NCBI RefSeq assembly: GCF_000949475.1
Contig: NZ_JRHC01000005.1
Location: 124,001 to 188,000, forward strand
Direction: 5' to 3'
DNA: 64,000 bases
Source: Draconibacterium sediminis
Lineage (GTDB): Bacteria > Bacteroidota > Bacteroidia > Bacteroidales > Prolixibacteraceae
Part shown: piece by piece, positions 17,678-27,337 of the stretch
Numbering within the stretch: the stretch's first letter is position 1
Layout: each line of letters begins with the position of its first letter
Notes under the pieces: generated by a model
What the model was told of the DNA's origin: nothing
Seen by the model: only the letters and a program-made list of their open reading frames with translations
The model's database searches: none
Translations under genes and position numbers: made by a program

Positions 17678-19894
17678 TTAATCCTCAAGGTTTTCTACAC
17701 GATTTACACTATCGATACCTTTAATCGTTCGTAGCTTGTTGATTAAGTTCTCTAAATCGTTTGTATTGTGAATGTATAAAAACAGGTCCCCCATAAAAAT
17801 TCCATCGTGCGTATCGAATTTAAGTGAACGCATGTTGATATTGTGTCCCTTCGAGATAAGCGTTGTTACTTCGTTAACAATTCCCATACGGTCGAATCCT
17901 TGTAAATGCAGCCGGGTAAGGTACGACTGGCGTTTAAATTTTGTCCATTCGGCCTGAATGATTTTTTCGCCCTGGTTGGCAATAAATTTTTCCAGTTCGC
18001 GGCATTTTACCTTGTGAATAATAACGTGGTCGTCGGTTGTAAGGTAGCCCACAACTGATTCGCCGGGAATTGGATTACAGCATTTTGCCAGCGAGAATTT
18101 GATATTGTCCTGGTTTTCGCGCAGCAGAAATGGTTTTTTCTTATCAATCTTTTGGTTTTCAGGCGTTTCTTCTTCCTTGTTTTTGTTACCGGATCCAAAT
18201 GTGATGTTCCAGTATTTAACCAGCTTGCTTTCCGACTTTTTGCCGATAATGTCTTTCACATCATCCAGCTCCAGAAAGCCCATTCCAACTTCAGAATACA
18301 ACTGTTCCTTGTTATTCAGGTTAAAATGCGCTGTTAGTTTTTTCAGGTTGTTCGATGTAAACGGAGCGTTAATTTCTTTAAAAAGCTCTTCAATAATCTC
18401 CTTGCCTTTTTCAGTATGTTTGCTTTTTTCGAGACGGAATACATTTTTTATTTTACCTCTTGCTTTTGGCGATGCTGAAAACTTCAACCACTCCAGTTTT
18501 GGTGACTGGTTTTCTGAGGTTAAAATTTCAATCTGGTCGCCGTTCTCAAGTATGTGGCTAATAGGAACCAGCTTGGTGTTTATTTTGGCGCCGATACATT
18601 TATTGCCCAGCTCAGTGTGTATTTCGTAGGCAAAATCGATTACTGTCGATCCAAGCGGCAACGAAAACATATCGCCTTTTGGTGTAAAAACGTTTATTTC
18701 GGAAGAGAACAGGTTGAGTTTAAAATCATCGAGAAATTCAAAAGCATCAGAATCGGAACTTTGCAACAGTTCGCGTATCCGTTCAATCCACGGATCCAGT
18801 TCGTTTTCAAAGTTGCGGATGTCCTTGTAACGATAATGTGCCGCAAAACCGTGTTCGGCTACATCGTCCATTCTGTCGGTTCGTATCTGAATTTCAACCC
18901 AATGCCCTTGTGGTCCCATCACGGTAACATGCAACGATTCGTAACCATTTGCTTTTGGCATGGTGATCCAGTCGCGAATCCGGTCGGGTTTTGGCTTATA
19001 GATGTCGGTAACTATCGAAAGAACATCAAAACACTGTCTTTTTTCCGATATCCCTTTTTTTGAGTTGATAATGATGCGAATAGCCAGAATGTCGTAAACC
19101 TCATTAAAAGCCACCGCCTTTTTCTGCATCTTTTGCCAGATGGAGTAACTTGTTTTTAGCCGGTGTTCTACCTTACAATCTATTCCTTCTTCCTTCAGTT
19201 TTTCAATGATCGGGCTGGTAAATTCGTTTACCAGGTAGTTCCGCTTATCTTCCTGGTTGTGCAGCAGGTACTGAATCTGTTCGTATTCTTCCGGATGTTT
19301 ATGCTTAAAGCTTAAATCTTCCAGGTCGCTTTTTATGGCATGTAAACCTAAGCGGTGGGCCAGTGGCACATAAAGAAAAAGCGTTTCGCCGGCAATCTTA
19401 ATTTTTTTGTGCGCCGGCATCGAATCAAGCGTTCGCATATTGTGCAAACGATCGGCAATTTTTATCAAAATAACCCTAACATCGTCCGAAAGAGTCATCA
19501 GCATCTTTTTGAGTGTAAGCGCGTGTTTGGCATCAAAATCGCCCGAAAGTTTGGTCAGCCCGTCAACAATGCGCGATACGCGTGTTCCAAACATATTTTC
19601 AATGTCTGACATACGGTAGTCGGTGTCTTCCACAACATCGTGTAAAAGGGCCGCAACAATCGAAGTGGCACCCAATCCCAAGTCTACCGCAACAATACGC
19701 GCAACTGCAATGGGATGAATAATAAACGGTTCGCCCGATTTACGTTTTATGCCATGATGCGCCGCATTCGAGAAGCGAAATGCTTTCTCGATACGTGCCA
19801 ACCGCCCTTCATCAAACTTGTCTTTAATGACCTTCAAAAAATCCTGGTAGCGGTCTTCAATATGCCTTATTTCTGCTTTTGTAAAATGTTGCAC
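17678..19894 (-). CDS. RelA/SpoT bifunctional (p)ppGpp synthetase/hydrolase
   Basis: A 738-residue Rel-type alarmone enzyme. In order: an HD hydrolase domain (residues about 50-200, [16 protein letters not shown] then [10 protein letters not shown], with the HD pair intact); a synthetase domain (about 230-370, [20 protein letters not shown] and [16 protein letters not shown]); a TGS domain (about 400-465, [20 protein letters not shown]); a helical part; and a C-terminal ACT domain (about 660-735). Intact HD and synthetase motifs mean it likely both makes and degrades (p)ppGpp in the stringent response. It heads the spoT-fur-purA run, and purA itself is a known alarmone-sensitive enzyme. Confidence 0.95.
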   Translation of the reverse strand: MQHFTKAEIRHIEDRYQDFLKVIKDKFDEGRLARIEKAFRFSNAAHHGIKRKSGEPFIIHPIAVARIVAVDLGLGATSIVAALLHDVVEDTDYRMSDIENMFGTRVSRIVDGLTKLSGDFDAKHALTLKKMLMTLSDDVRVILIKIADRLHNMRTLDSMPAHKKIKIAGETLFLYVPLAHRLGLHAIKSDLEDLSFKHKHPEEYEQIQYLLHNQEDKRNYLVNEFTSPIIEKLKEEGIDCKVEHRLKTSYSIWQKMQKKAVAFNEVYDILAIRIIINSKKGISEKRQCFDVLSIVTDIYKPKPDRIRDWITMPKANGYESLHVTVMGPQGHWVEIQIRTDRMDDVAEHGFAAHYRYKDIRNFENELDPWIERIRELLQSSDSDAFEFLDDFKLNLFSSEINVFTPKGDMFSLPLGSTVIDFAYEIHTELGNKCIGAKINTKLVPISHILENGDQIEILTSENQSPKLEWLKFSASPKARGKIKNVFRLEKSKHTEKGKEIIEELFKEINAPFTSNNLKKLTAHFNLNNKEQLYSEVGMGFLELDDVKDIIGKKSESKLVKYWNITFGSGNKNKEEETPENQKIDKKKPFLLRENQDNIKFSLAKCCNPIPGESVVGYLTTDDHVIIHKVKCRELEKFIANQGEKIIQAEWTKFKRQSYLTRLHLQGFDRMGIVNEVTTLISKGHNINMRSLKFDTHDGIFMGDLFLYIHNTNDLENLINKLRTIKGIDSVNRVENLED

Positions 19895-19912
19895 TTTGCC
19901 TTTGTCTGATCC

Positions 19913-20398
19913 TTAACTTAAATCTGTCTGTAATAAGTTTTGAATATATAAATTCTTTCCTATCCCTGCTTTTTCTCCTGCTAAAATATCTCTTTTTTTG
20001 TCTCCTATCAACACAGAGTTAACTGGATCGATATTAAATTCATGAATGGCTTGCAAAATCATTCCCGGTTCGGGTTTTCTGCATTTACATTTTCCTGTTA
20101 TTTCAGGATGATGAGGACAATGATAAACTTTTGTTATTTCTATTCCATGTTTCTGAAACTGCCGGATCATCCAATTGTTTAAACGAAGAAAATCGTTTTC
20201 GCTATAATATTGTCGCGCAATGCCTGATTGATTGGTGATTACGAATAACAGATAACCCTTATTTTGGTAACTCTTTAGTAGTTCGAAAATGCCCGGAATG
20301 AATTCAAAATCTTCAATTTGGACCACGTAGTTTTTTTCCACGTTAATCGTTCCGTCGCGGTCGATAAAAAGGGCCTTGTTTTTATTGTTAGCTATCAT
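19913..20398 (-). CDS. GmhB-like HAD phosphatase (D,D-heptose 1,7-bisphosphate phosphatase family)
   Basis: A 161-residue HAD-IIIA hydrolase. Motif I is FIDRDGTIN near residue 10, with the nucleophile Asp and the acid/base Asp two residues later. Motif II is VITNQSG, and motif III is RKPEPG with a late [14 protein letters not shown]. The zinc-binding loop [13 protein letters not shown] is the hallmark of GmhB, which removes the 7-phosphate of heptose bisphosphate in LPS-core or S-layer heptose synthesis. Other heptose genes are not in the window. It is 18 bp from the spoT start on the same strand. Confidence 0.85.
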   Translation of the reverse strand: MIANNKNKALFIDRDGTINVEKNYVVQIEDFEFIPGIFELLKSYQNKGYLLFVITNQSGIARQYYSENDFLRLNNWMIRQFQKHGIEITKVYHCPHHPEITGKCKCRKPEPGMILQAIHEFNIDPVNSVLIGDKKRDILAGEKAGIGKNLYIQNLLQTDLS

Positions 20399-20509
20399 TT
20401 TCGAAAGACTTTTGTTCTGCTTTTTTGCAGATGATATGCTGTTGCCGGCTTGTTACTGTTCCCTAAGAAAACAGTTTTTGCAGAAAGATGTTTGATTTAC
20501 AGAAGCGTG

Positions 20510-20962
20510 TTAAACATTAAATGTTGCTTTTAACTTCTTCAAAACATATTTATCAATTGGGAAAGTAATGTCGTTGTCTTTCAGGTCTTTTATTTGTTCC
20601 CAGCGAAAGCTTTGTGTTGTGCCGCTATCAATTTCAAAGTCAAATGATTTTTCTGATATCTTAAATTTTAATGGCTGTTTCAGGTCGGAAAGGTAGTAGA
20701 TACTGATTAGTTGGGCGTTATCAAAGAACAGTGCTTTTTGGTAAAAGTCGGTGGTGTAAAAATGCCTGATATTCTCAATTTCCTGTCCGTTGCATTCTTC
20801 TTTAAATTCCCTTTGTAACCCATCAATCAAGCCTTCTCCAAATTCCAGTCCGCCTCCCGGGAACTTGGTCATTCTGGTGTTTAGTACAAATTCATCAGAA
20901 AGTAAGATTTCTTTCTTTTCGTTAATAACCAGTCCGTAAACACGAATTATAAATTGGCCCAT
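20510..20962 (-). CDS. NUDIX hydrolase
   Basis: A 150-residue protein with a clear Nudix box at about residues 37-60 (GGLEFGEGLIDGLQREFKEE), the metal-binding loop that hydrolyses nucleoside diphosphate-linked compounds. The N-terminus QFIIRVYGLVINEKKEILLS is a usual Nudix first strand. It lies two bases after miaA and is probably co-transcribed. The substrate is unknown; housecleaning of damaged nucleotides is one possibility. Confidence 0.88.
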   Translation of the reverse strand: MGQFIIRVYGLVINEKKEILLSDEFVLNTRMTKFPGGGLEFGEGLIDGLQREFKEECNGQEIENIRHFYTTDFYQKALFFDNAQLISIYYLSDLKQPLKFKISEKSFDFEIDSGTTQSFRWEQIKDLKDNDITFPIDKYVLKKLKATFNV

Positions 20963-20963
20963 G

Positions 20964-21866
20964 TTACTTGATTTGTGTGTTGATCCATGCGATTATTTCT
21001 GCGGTATCGGTTGGTTCAAACCATTTTACAGCTTCATCGCGACGAAACCAGGTAATTTGTTTACGCGCATAACGTCGCGAGTTGCGTTTGATTAGCTCAA
21101 TTGCTTTTTCGCGGGGGATTTCTCCGTTAAAATAAGCGAACAGTTCCTGGTAACCCACTGTGTTTAGCGAGTTCAAATGTTTTTTGTGGTATACACTCCG
21201 GGCTTCTGCTTCCAGGCCGGCTTCCATCATTTTGTCGACCCTCAAATTAATACGGTTGTGTAGCACCTGCCGGTCGCAGTTCAGCGCAATTTTTATGATT
21301 TGAAAAGGACGCTCTTTTGGTGTGTCGGAGCGAAATGATGAATAGGGTTTTCCGGTTTGAATGCTAATTTCCAGTGCGTGGATAATTCGGTTCGGATTTT
21401 TCAGGTCCACTTTTTTATAGTATTCAGGATCGAGTGTTTTTAGCTGCAGACGCAGGCCTTCCAAGCCTTCTTCTTCCAGTTGGTTTTTTAATGCTGCCCG
21501 AACTTCAGGATCGGCATCGGGCATAATATCAATGCCCTTGCAAATGGCATCGATGTATAACATTGATCCGCCCACCAGCAATAAAACATCTTTCTGCTGA
21601 AAAAGCTTGTCGATCAGTTCCATCGCCTCAGTTTCGTAGCGGCTGGCATTATAATTTTCTTCAACCGAATGACTTTGAATAAAATGATGGGGTACCGCTG
21701 CCAATTCCTCTTTCGACGGAACTGCAGTGCCAATGTTGAGTTCCCTGAAAATTTGCCGCGAATCGGCCGAAACGATTTCAGCATTAAAATGTTGGGCAAC
21801 TTTTATACTCACTTCGGTTTTCCCAATTCCGGTTGGGCCGGTAATTACAACAAGAGTTTTTGGCAT
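20964..21866 (-). CDS. miaA: tRNA dimethylallyltransferase
   Basis: A 300-residue enzyme that adds a dimethylallyl group to A37 of tRNAs reading UNN codons. The P-loop (VVITGPTGIGKTEVSIKVAQ) is at residues 5-24. IVSADSRQIFRELNIGTAVP carries the conserved DSR/Q region. The late ITWFRRDEAVKWF block is typical. The start at 21866 gives the canonical N-terminus. It is followed two bases later by the NUDIX gene. Confidence 0.96.
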   Translation of the reverse strand: MPKTLVVITGPTGIGKTEVSIKVAQHFNAEIVSADSRQIFRELNIGTAVPSKEELAAVPHHFIQSHSVEENYNASRYETEAMELIDKLFQQKDVLLLVGGSMLYIDAICKGIDIMPDADPEVRAALKNQLEEEGLEGLRLQLKTLDPEYYKKVDLKNPNRIIHALEISIQTGKPYSSFRSDTPKERPFQIIKIALNCDRQVLHNRINLRVDKMMEAGLEAEARSVYHKKHLNSLNTVGYQELFAYFNGEIPREKAIELIKRNSRRYARKQITWFRRDEAVKWFEPTDTAEIIAWINTQIK

Positions 21867-21893
21867 GAATGCATGATTTTTGGCAAATTAATG

Positions 21894-21925
21894 ACAAAAA
21901 AAAGACTGTTCAAAATATTGAACAG
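21894..21925 (-). terminator. intrinsic terminator
   Basis: The stem CTGTTCAA/TTGAACAG with an AATA loop is followed on the minus strand by a T-rich run. It ends transcription of the gene at 21971-22495 ahead of miaA. Confidence 0.78.
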
Positions 21926-21970
21926 CCTTGGAATTTTTTTAAACATGGATTAAACAGTCGTCTTTCGTGA

Positions 21971-22495
21971 TTAGAAATCGTCCATTTCGCCAAAGATTTC
22001 AGTGTAATCATCAAGCTCTCCAAAATCCATATAAACTTCTTCTTCCTGGCCTATACCAGATTCAAGTTCAATTTTTTCTTCTCCTAAAACCTGAACGGGG
22101 GAATCGCCTTGTTTTAAAGCGACTAATGGCTCATTAAGATTTTTTTCCATAATTATTCCAGTTAGTTCTATAAAAAAAGACCTGTCGTTCAAAAAATCGA
22201 ATGTATAAATGAGTTGTTGTCCTTTGTCTTGCAGCAAGTCGCCTAATTTTGTTTTTTGCATAATGTAAAATGCTGCACCATTTATACCTAAGTCTAACAT
22301 TGAAATCTCAACCAGCTTTCTCCAGTTTTTATTGGACACGAAGAAAGATGCCAGTTGGTGTGACTCAAAACCAACACTTTTCTGTATAATACTATGAAAA
22401 TCGAAAAATGAATGTTTCTCATCCAGAGCAACTTCCAATCGGAAGTTTTGGGCCTCTTGTGAAACAATTTGAAATTGATAAATCATAAATTTCAC
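21971..22495 (-). CDS. plasmid pRiA4b ORF-3-like / IS1096 TnpR-like domain protein
   Basis: A 174-residue protein whose N-terminal segment YQFQIVSQEAQNFRLEVALD followed by SFFDFHSIIQKSVGFES matches the pRiA4b ORF-3 fold, a widespread domain named from a plasmid ORF and an IS passenger gene. The C-terminus is very acidic (YMDFGELDDYTEIFGEMDDF). In Bacteroidota such genes are usually chromosomal and stand-alone, so the name does not imply a mobile element here. The function is unknown. Its own terminator separates it from miaA. Confidence 0.7.
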   Translation of the reverse strand: MKFMIYQFQIVSQEAQNFRLEVALDEKHSFFDFHSIIQKSVGFESHQLASFFVSNKNWRKLVEISMLDLGINGAAFYIMQKTKLGDLLQDKGQQLIYTFDFLNDRSFFIELTGIIMEKNLNEPLVALKQGDSPVQVLGEEKIELESGIGQEEEVYMDFGELDDYTEIFGEMDDF

Positions 22496-22847
22496 GTTGA
22501 ATGAAGTCCAAATTTTACAGGAATTTTTACAAATTCCAAGAATTCAAATGCAGAAAAAATTGAAAATATCTATCAGAAAGGTGTTTTTCCGGCGATCGTT
22601 TATTTTTTAACAAAATGTCAAAAGGTTGGTTTTTAACCTTTTTCGGGACATTTTTCCACGAAAAATTGTGAAAAATACAGAAATGGAATCTATGGAATTA
22701 AAAAATGTTAAAAAAGTTTAAGTCAGGAAAAATCGAACAATCGTGTTTGTTGTTCGGCTTATCGAATACTCTTGGTGACAGTGTTCTAAGTCTCAGTGTT
22801 ACAGTGTTTAGTGTTAATGTTTCTGGTGGATTGTTGCGCATTTTTTT
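22496..22847. other. intergenic, AT-rich, with short CAGTGTT-type direct repeats
   Basis: No ORF was found. Near 22777-22822 the heptamer-like string CAGTGTT or TAGTGTT recurs four times in about 45 bp. No terminator, tRNA or known regulatory RNA was recognised. Confidence 0.4.
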
Positions 22848-23513
22848 TTAAGGCCGCGTTGCCCGAAGCATTTGTCTTTTACCCGGAGGACCGGGAAGTC
22901 GCTCCGAAATATAGCCCGATCGTTCCATTCGGCGGCGAATTTCGCCTTTGGCGCTATAGGTAACAAGGTTTGCATTTGAGTTGCTGATACCGTAAAGTTT
23001 TCTGAAAATTTCCTCGTTCCACATCTCGGGTTGTTTGTCGGGGCCAAATGCATCAAAATAGATTACATCAACCATTGGGAGTTCTTCAAAAGAAAATTGG
23101 GTGAGGTCGGTTTTTAGTTTTAGCAAATGGAAATACGGTGAAATTTCTGTTTTAACATTCCACTCACTATTGTGCAGCGCTGAAAAAAGTTCTTCCGCTT
23201 CTTCCGAAATCAAACTACCATAGTTGAGCTGCTCTATTTCTGTTGCCTCAATCGGGTATTTTTCCAGGGAAATATAAATGGTTCTTCGTTTTTTCTTTTC
23301 TGCTTCAACGGCCGTTAATAACGCGTTCAATCCGGTTCCAAAACCAATTTCGAGAATTACCGGTGTGGCTGATTGATTGTGCCGGTATCCTTTATCGAGA
23401 TACACATATTCCGATTCGGTTAATGCCCCGTTTACCGAGTGGTATTGTTCGTCCATCTCGGGAATAAACAGTGTTTTAGATCCGTCTTCAGTACTTATAA
23501 TTTTTCTTTGCAT
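22848..23513 (-). CDS. mnmD: MnmD-type tRNA 5-methylaminomethyl-2-thiouridine methyltransferase
   Basis: The protein is 221 residues from the ATG at 23513 (MQRKIISTEDGSKTLFIPE), the usual start of the family. An upstream ATG at 23549 would add 12 residues. It is the methyltransferase half of bifunctional MnmC: SAM-binding VILEIGFGTGLNALLTAVEA, VIYFDAFGPDKQPEMWNEE and a final KGEIRRRMERSGY then LPGPPGKRQMLRA stretch. It completes mnm5s2U at the tRNA wobble position. The FAD-dependent MnmC(o) half is absent, so this is the stand-alone form. It is divergent from the sua5-type tRNA gene. Confidence 0.88.
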   Translation of the reverse strand: MQRKIISTEDGSKTLFIPEMDEQYHSVNGALTESEYVYLDKGYRHNQSATPVILEIGFGTGLNALLTAVEAEKKKRRTIYISLEKYPIEATEIEQLNYGSLISEEAEELFSALHNSEWNVKTEISPYFHLLKLKTDLTQFSFEELPMVDVIYFDAFGPDKQPEMWNEEIFRKLYGISNSNANLVTYSAKGEIRRRMERSGYISERLPGPPGKRQMLRATRP

Positions 23514-23631
23514 GGCCTGCGAATTTCCTAAAAATCCTATGTTGTTCAATCAGTATTAAGCTAAAAAGCTGCAAAAAAGCACCTTTTATAACTTAAAAAA
23601 CTAATTTTACCGGCCAAAAATAGGAAAAACT

Positions 23632-24246
23632 ATGTTGGTGCGCTTGTATAATGAAAATCCAAATCCCCGCGATGTCAGAAAAGTTGTAGATGTTTTGCGT
23701 GAAGGCGGTGTTATTGTTTACCCAACCGACACGGTTTATGGACTTGGCTGCGACATTACCAACCAAAAAGCAGTTGAAAAGGTGGCTCGTTTTAAAGGTA
23801 TTCAGGTTGAAAAGAACAATTTTTCGTTTATCTGCAGCGACTTCAGTCATTTGTCGGATTACACCAAACCAATTCCCAATAATATTTTTAAACTCATTCG
23901 TAAAAATTTGCCGGGCCCGTTTACTTTTATTCTCAACGCCAACAACAATGTGCCCCGGTATTTTAAAGGGAAAAAGAAAACGGTTGGAATTCGTATTCCC
24001 GATAACAATATTATTCGTGAGATCGTAAGTGAACTTGGAAATCCAATCCTTTCATCGTCGGTGCACGATGACGATGAGATTTTGGAATACACCACAGATC
24101 CGGAACTGATTCATGAAAAATTCGCAGAACTGGCTGATATTGTTATCGACGGTGGTTTTGGCGAATTAATCCCATCAACAATTATTGATTGCACATCAGA
24201 CGAACCAATTTTGGTCCGTCAGGGAAAAGGCGAATTGGAATATTAA
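23632..24246 (+). CDS. L-threonylcarbamoyladenylate synthase (Sua5/YciO/YrdC family)
   Basis: A 204-residue protein. It makes threonylcarbamoyl-AMP from threonine, bicarbonate and ATP for t6A37 of tRNA. Family signatures are GGVIVYPTDTVYGLGCDITN, the KxR-type segment ARFKGIQVEKNNFSFICSDF, LPGPFTFILNANNNVP, VGIRIPDNNI and PSTIIDCTSDEPILVRQGKG. It lacks the extra C-terminal Sua5 domain, so it is the short YrdC-like form; YciO-type paralogues cannot be excluded. It is convergent with trkH, with only five bases between the stops. Confidence 0.88.
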   Translation: MLVRLYNENPNPRDVRKVVDVLREGGVIVYPTDTVYGLGCDITNQKAVEKVARFKGIQVEKNNFSFICSDFSHLSDYTKPIPNNIFKLIRKNLPGPFTFILNANNNVPRYFKGKKKTVGIRIPDNNIIREIVSELGNPILSSSVHDDDEILEYTTDPELIHEKFAELADIVIDGGFGELIPSTIIDCTSDEPILVRQGKGELEY

Positions 24247-24251
24247 ATTGA

Positions 24252-25697
24252 TTATTCTTTCCAGAACGATGGAGAGAAGAGCACCAAAACAGTAAACAGC
24301 TCCAGTCGGCCAAGCAGCATCAGAAATGATAAGAACCACTTCCCGATAGGTTTAATGTGGTAGAAATTTTCTGCAGGTCCTACTGATCCCAGTCCCGGAC
24401 CGATATTTCCCAGGCAGGTAGCAACAGCTCCCATCGACGATTCCATATCCGGCTCAATCAGTGTGAAAATAACGGTGCTGATGGCAAAAATTACAAAGTA
24501 GATCATAAAAAATGCCAGCACGTTGGTAACGATTTTTGCATCAACCGAGTGTTTATTAAACCGAACAGGAATAATAGCATTGGGATGTACCAAACGTTTA
24601 AGTTCGTAATAGCCGTTTTTAAGCAGCACAACAATACGCATGATCTTTATACCTCCACCCGTTGACCCGGCAGAACCACCAAAAAAGAAAAGCACAAAAA
24701 TGAGCATTGTTAAAACCGGTGGCCAGGTGAGGTAATCGGCAGTGGCGTAGCCTGTGGTTGTGATTATTGTAATAACCTGAAACAGTGAATCGCGGAATGC
24801 TTTTTCAATGCCGATTTCGGCAGAAATTAACAGGCCTATAAATATAAGGGCCGTAAATCCAAGGGTAAAAAAACTGTAGTATTTAAACTCTTCGTCTTTA
24901 AAAGCCACCGAAAATTTTCCTTTAATAGCGAAATAGGAGAGGGTAAAATTTGTACCGGCCAAAAACATAAAAACAATAATTACATACTGAATAAATGGCG
25001 ATGGCCAGTGCGCAATACTTGCCTGTTTGGTTGAAAAACCTCCGGTAGCCATGGTGGTAAACGAATGGCAAATAGCGTCGAAAAAGGTCATTCCTCCAAC
25101 CCACAGCAATAAAGTTTCGACCACCGTAAATGTGAGGTAAATTACCCAAAGTGTTTTTGCCGTTTGTTTAATTCTCGGACTTATTTTATCGGGAGTTGGC
25201 CCCGGAACTTCGGCCATAAACAGCTGCATACCACCAATTCCGAATACCGGCAAAATAGCCAGCGATAAAACGATAATTCCCATTCCTCCAAGCCATTGTG
25301 TAATGCTTCGCCAGAATAAAATGCCATGGGGAAGTGCCTCAATATCGTTTAAAATTGATGAGCCAGTTGTGGTAAACCCCGACATGGTTTCGAAAAACGC
25401 ATCGGTAAAACTGGGAATGGAACCACTTATAACATACGGTAAACTGCCAAAAAAGGAGAACACAATCCACACCATCGATACGATGATGAATCCTTCGCGT
25501 TTGCCAATATCTTTTTTTGCCTTCGAAGTGGTTGCAACAATCAGTCCGCCAATGGCCAGATTTATTCCGGCTGAAATTAAGAACGCACTAATGTCGGATT
25601 CTCCATAAATCAGAGCAACCAGAAGAGCGATGCCCATGGCAATTCCCTCTACAAACAATAAAAAACCAAGTACTCTGAATATGATTTTAAGATTCAT
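24252..25697 (-). CDS. trkH: Trk-type potassium uptake channel subunit TrkH
   Basis: A 481-residue polytopic membrane protein. Selectivity-filter-like loops are visible: ETMSGFTTTGSSIL near residues 105-118, SFTTMATGGFSTKQ, ITTTGYATADY and CLGNIGPGLGSVGP, the four P-loop repeats of the TrkH/KtrB superfamily. It imports K+ with gating by the cytosolic TrkA ring. It lies 17 bp after trkA on the same strand, and the two form an operon. Confidence 0.95.
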   Translation of the reverse strand: MNLKIIFRVLGFLLFVEGIAMGIALLVALIYGESDISAFLISAGINLAIGGLIVATTSKAKKDIGKREGFIIVSMVWIVFSFFGSLPYVISGSIPSFTDAFFETMSGFTTTGSSILNDIEALPHGILFWRSITQWLGGMGIIVLSLAILPVFGIGGMQLFMAEVPGPTPDKISPRIKQTAKTLWVIYLTFTVVETLLLWVGGMTFFDAICHSFTTMATGGFSTKQASIAHWPSPFIQYVIIVFMFLAGTNFTLSYFAIKGKFSVAFKDEEFKYYSFFTLGFTALIFIGLLISAEIGIEKAFRDSLFQVITIITTTGYATADYLTWPPVLTMLIFVLFFFGGSAGSTGGGIKIMRIVVLLKNGYYELKRLVHPNAIIPVRFNKHSVDAKIVTNVLAFFMIYFVIFAISTVIFTLIEPDMESSMGAVATCLGNIGPGLGSVGPAENFYHIKPIGKWFLSFLMLLGRLELFTVLVLFSPSFWKE

Positions 25698-25714
25698 GTT
25701 CCGGTAGTTTGCGC

Positions 25715-27049
25715 TTACTTAAAGAATTTCTCCAGCTTTTTAATTCCTGAAGGCAGGGTGAATACGACTACTTTATCGCCTTCCTGAATTTGGGTATATC
25801 CGTGGGCGATGTAGCCCATGTTGCCACGAATCACACCTCCGATTTTTGCTTCTTCGGGGAAGTCAAGATCTTTTATTGATTTTTGTGTGATTTTAGCTCC
25901 GGGCTTGGCAATAAACTCAAAAACTTCGGCATCGGAGGCTGTTAAACATTTTACTTTCGAAATTTCGGCATTAAGTGTAAAACGGTAAATATAACCCGCA
26001 GCAATCAGCTTTTTATTAAAAATGCTACCGATATCCATATTGTCTGCAAGGTTCATGTAGGCCAGGTTTTCCACCTCGGCCACTGTTCGGCGAACACCAT
26101 ATGTTTTTGCCAGGTGACAGCCCAATATGTTGGTTTCCGAATTTCCGGTGGTTGCCACAAAAGCATCCATTTTTTCAATTCCTTCTTCGCGTAACAAATT
26201 CAGGTTACGCCCGTCGCCGTTAATTACCAGTACATTTTCGTACTTGTCGGCAATCTTTTCGCATTTTTTGCGGTCGCCTTCAATTACTTTAATTCGGTAA
26301 TTTTCGCCCAGTTTTTCAATGGCTTTTTGGGCAATTCGGCTTCCTCCCAAAAACATAATGTTTTTAACTTCGAAGAGTGTTTTACCAGTTAATTCGTAAA
26401 CATTATTTTGCTCGGCCGGTGTGGTAACAAAAAATACGATGTCTCCGTTTTTTATAAAATCATTACCATTCGGGATGATCGTTTCATTGTCGCGGTTAAT
26501 TGCCACTACCAATAAATGCTGATTTTCCTGTGATAATTCTTCAAATGTTTTATTCAGCACCGGTGCATTTTCGCGCACCTTAATTCCCATCATAATCAGT
26601 TTTCCGCCTGAAAACTCGATTAACTGACGTGTTGCCGTTTGTTTTACCGAGGCAACAATTTCTTTTGCAGCCAGACTTTCGGGGTAAATCAATTCGTTTA
26701 TTCCCAGGTTGTTAAGCTTTGATCGGTATCTTTCCTGAAGGTATTCCGAGTTGTTTATTCGTGCAATTGTACGGCTAACCCCAAGGTACGACGCCATTGA
26801 ACAGGCTAAAACGTTTCGTTCCTCAAAAGGAGTAACTGCTATAAACAGATCGGATTTTGCCAGGTCGGTACTTTTTAAATCCTGAAATGAATGAGCAGAA
26901 CCGGCAATTGTCATCAGGTCTACCTCACTACTAATATTCGCAAGTTTTTCAGGAGAATCATCCAGTAAGGTAATGTCGTGGTTTTCATTGGTTAACATTC
27001 TCGCCAAATGTGTTCCCACTTCGCCGGCACCCGCAATAACAACTTTCAT
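25715..27049 (-). CDS. trkA: Trk potassium uptake regulator TrkA
   Basis: A 444-residue protein with two tandem RCK units, each made of an N-terminal NAD-binding Rossmann domain (KVVIAGAGEVGTHLARML at the start; NIMFLGGSRIAQKAIEKLG near 230) and a C-terminal RCK_C domain. It binds nucleotides and gates TrkH from the cytoplasm. It precedes trkH and is the first gene of the pair. Length and motif order are normal. Confidence 0.95.
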   Translation of the reverse strand: MKVVIAGAGEVGTHLARMLTNENHDITLLDDSPEKLANISSEVDLMTIAGSAHSFQDLKSTDLAKSDLFIAVTPFEERNVLACSMASYLGVSRTIARINNSEYLQERYRSKLNNLGINELIYPESLAAKEIVASVKQTATRQLIEFSGGKLIMMGIKVRENAPVLNKTFEELSQENQHLLVVAINRDNETIIPNGNDFIKNGDIVFFVTTPAEQNNVYELTGKTLFEVKNIMFLGGSRIAQKAIEKLGENYRIKVIEGDRKKCEKIADKYENVLVINGDGRNLNLLREEGIEKMDAFVATTGNSETNILGCHLAKTYGVRRTVAEVENLAYMNLADNMDIGSIFNKKLIAAGYIYRFTLNAEISKVKCLTASDAEVFEFIAKPGAKITQKSIKDLDFPEEAKIGGVIRGNMGYIAHGYTQIQEGDKVVVFTLPSGIKKLEKFFK

Positions 27050-27082
27050 CTAATTATAATTGTTAATTCTCAAAAGTATTCG

Positions 27083-27139
27083 ATGGAACTCGCCTGCAAC
27101 TTTTATTAGGTAAGCATAATTTCTACCTGCTCGTTTCAT
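27083..27139. repeat. 57-bp inverted-end element, copy 2
   Basis: It starts ATGGAACTCGC and ends GCTCGTTTCAT, the same two ends as the element at 12873-12933. Inside, AGGTA and TACCT can pair. It lies just upstream of trkA. The rest of the 27050-27337 spacer shows no gene. Confidence 0.35.
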
Positions 27140-27337
27140 CTGTCTGTATTATTTAATGAAGCAAAATAATGCATTCTGTTTTTAAACTCAACGGAAAAGG
27201 CTTTATAATTTTCCGCTTCCAACATTAAATTAACATTCTAAATTACAAAATGCACCGTGTAATTTGTATGAATTTACCAAAATAATTTTTACCCGAACAA
27301 AGGTTCACGAGCACGGCATTTTAAATGAGTTGTGCGA

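Noticed and set aside
21971-22495. Insertion sequence implied by the IS1096/pRiA4b name
   Set aside because: No transposase, terminal repeats or target duplication nearby; the domain is commonly chromosomal in Bacteroidota.
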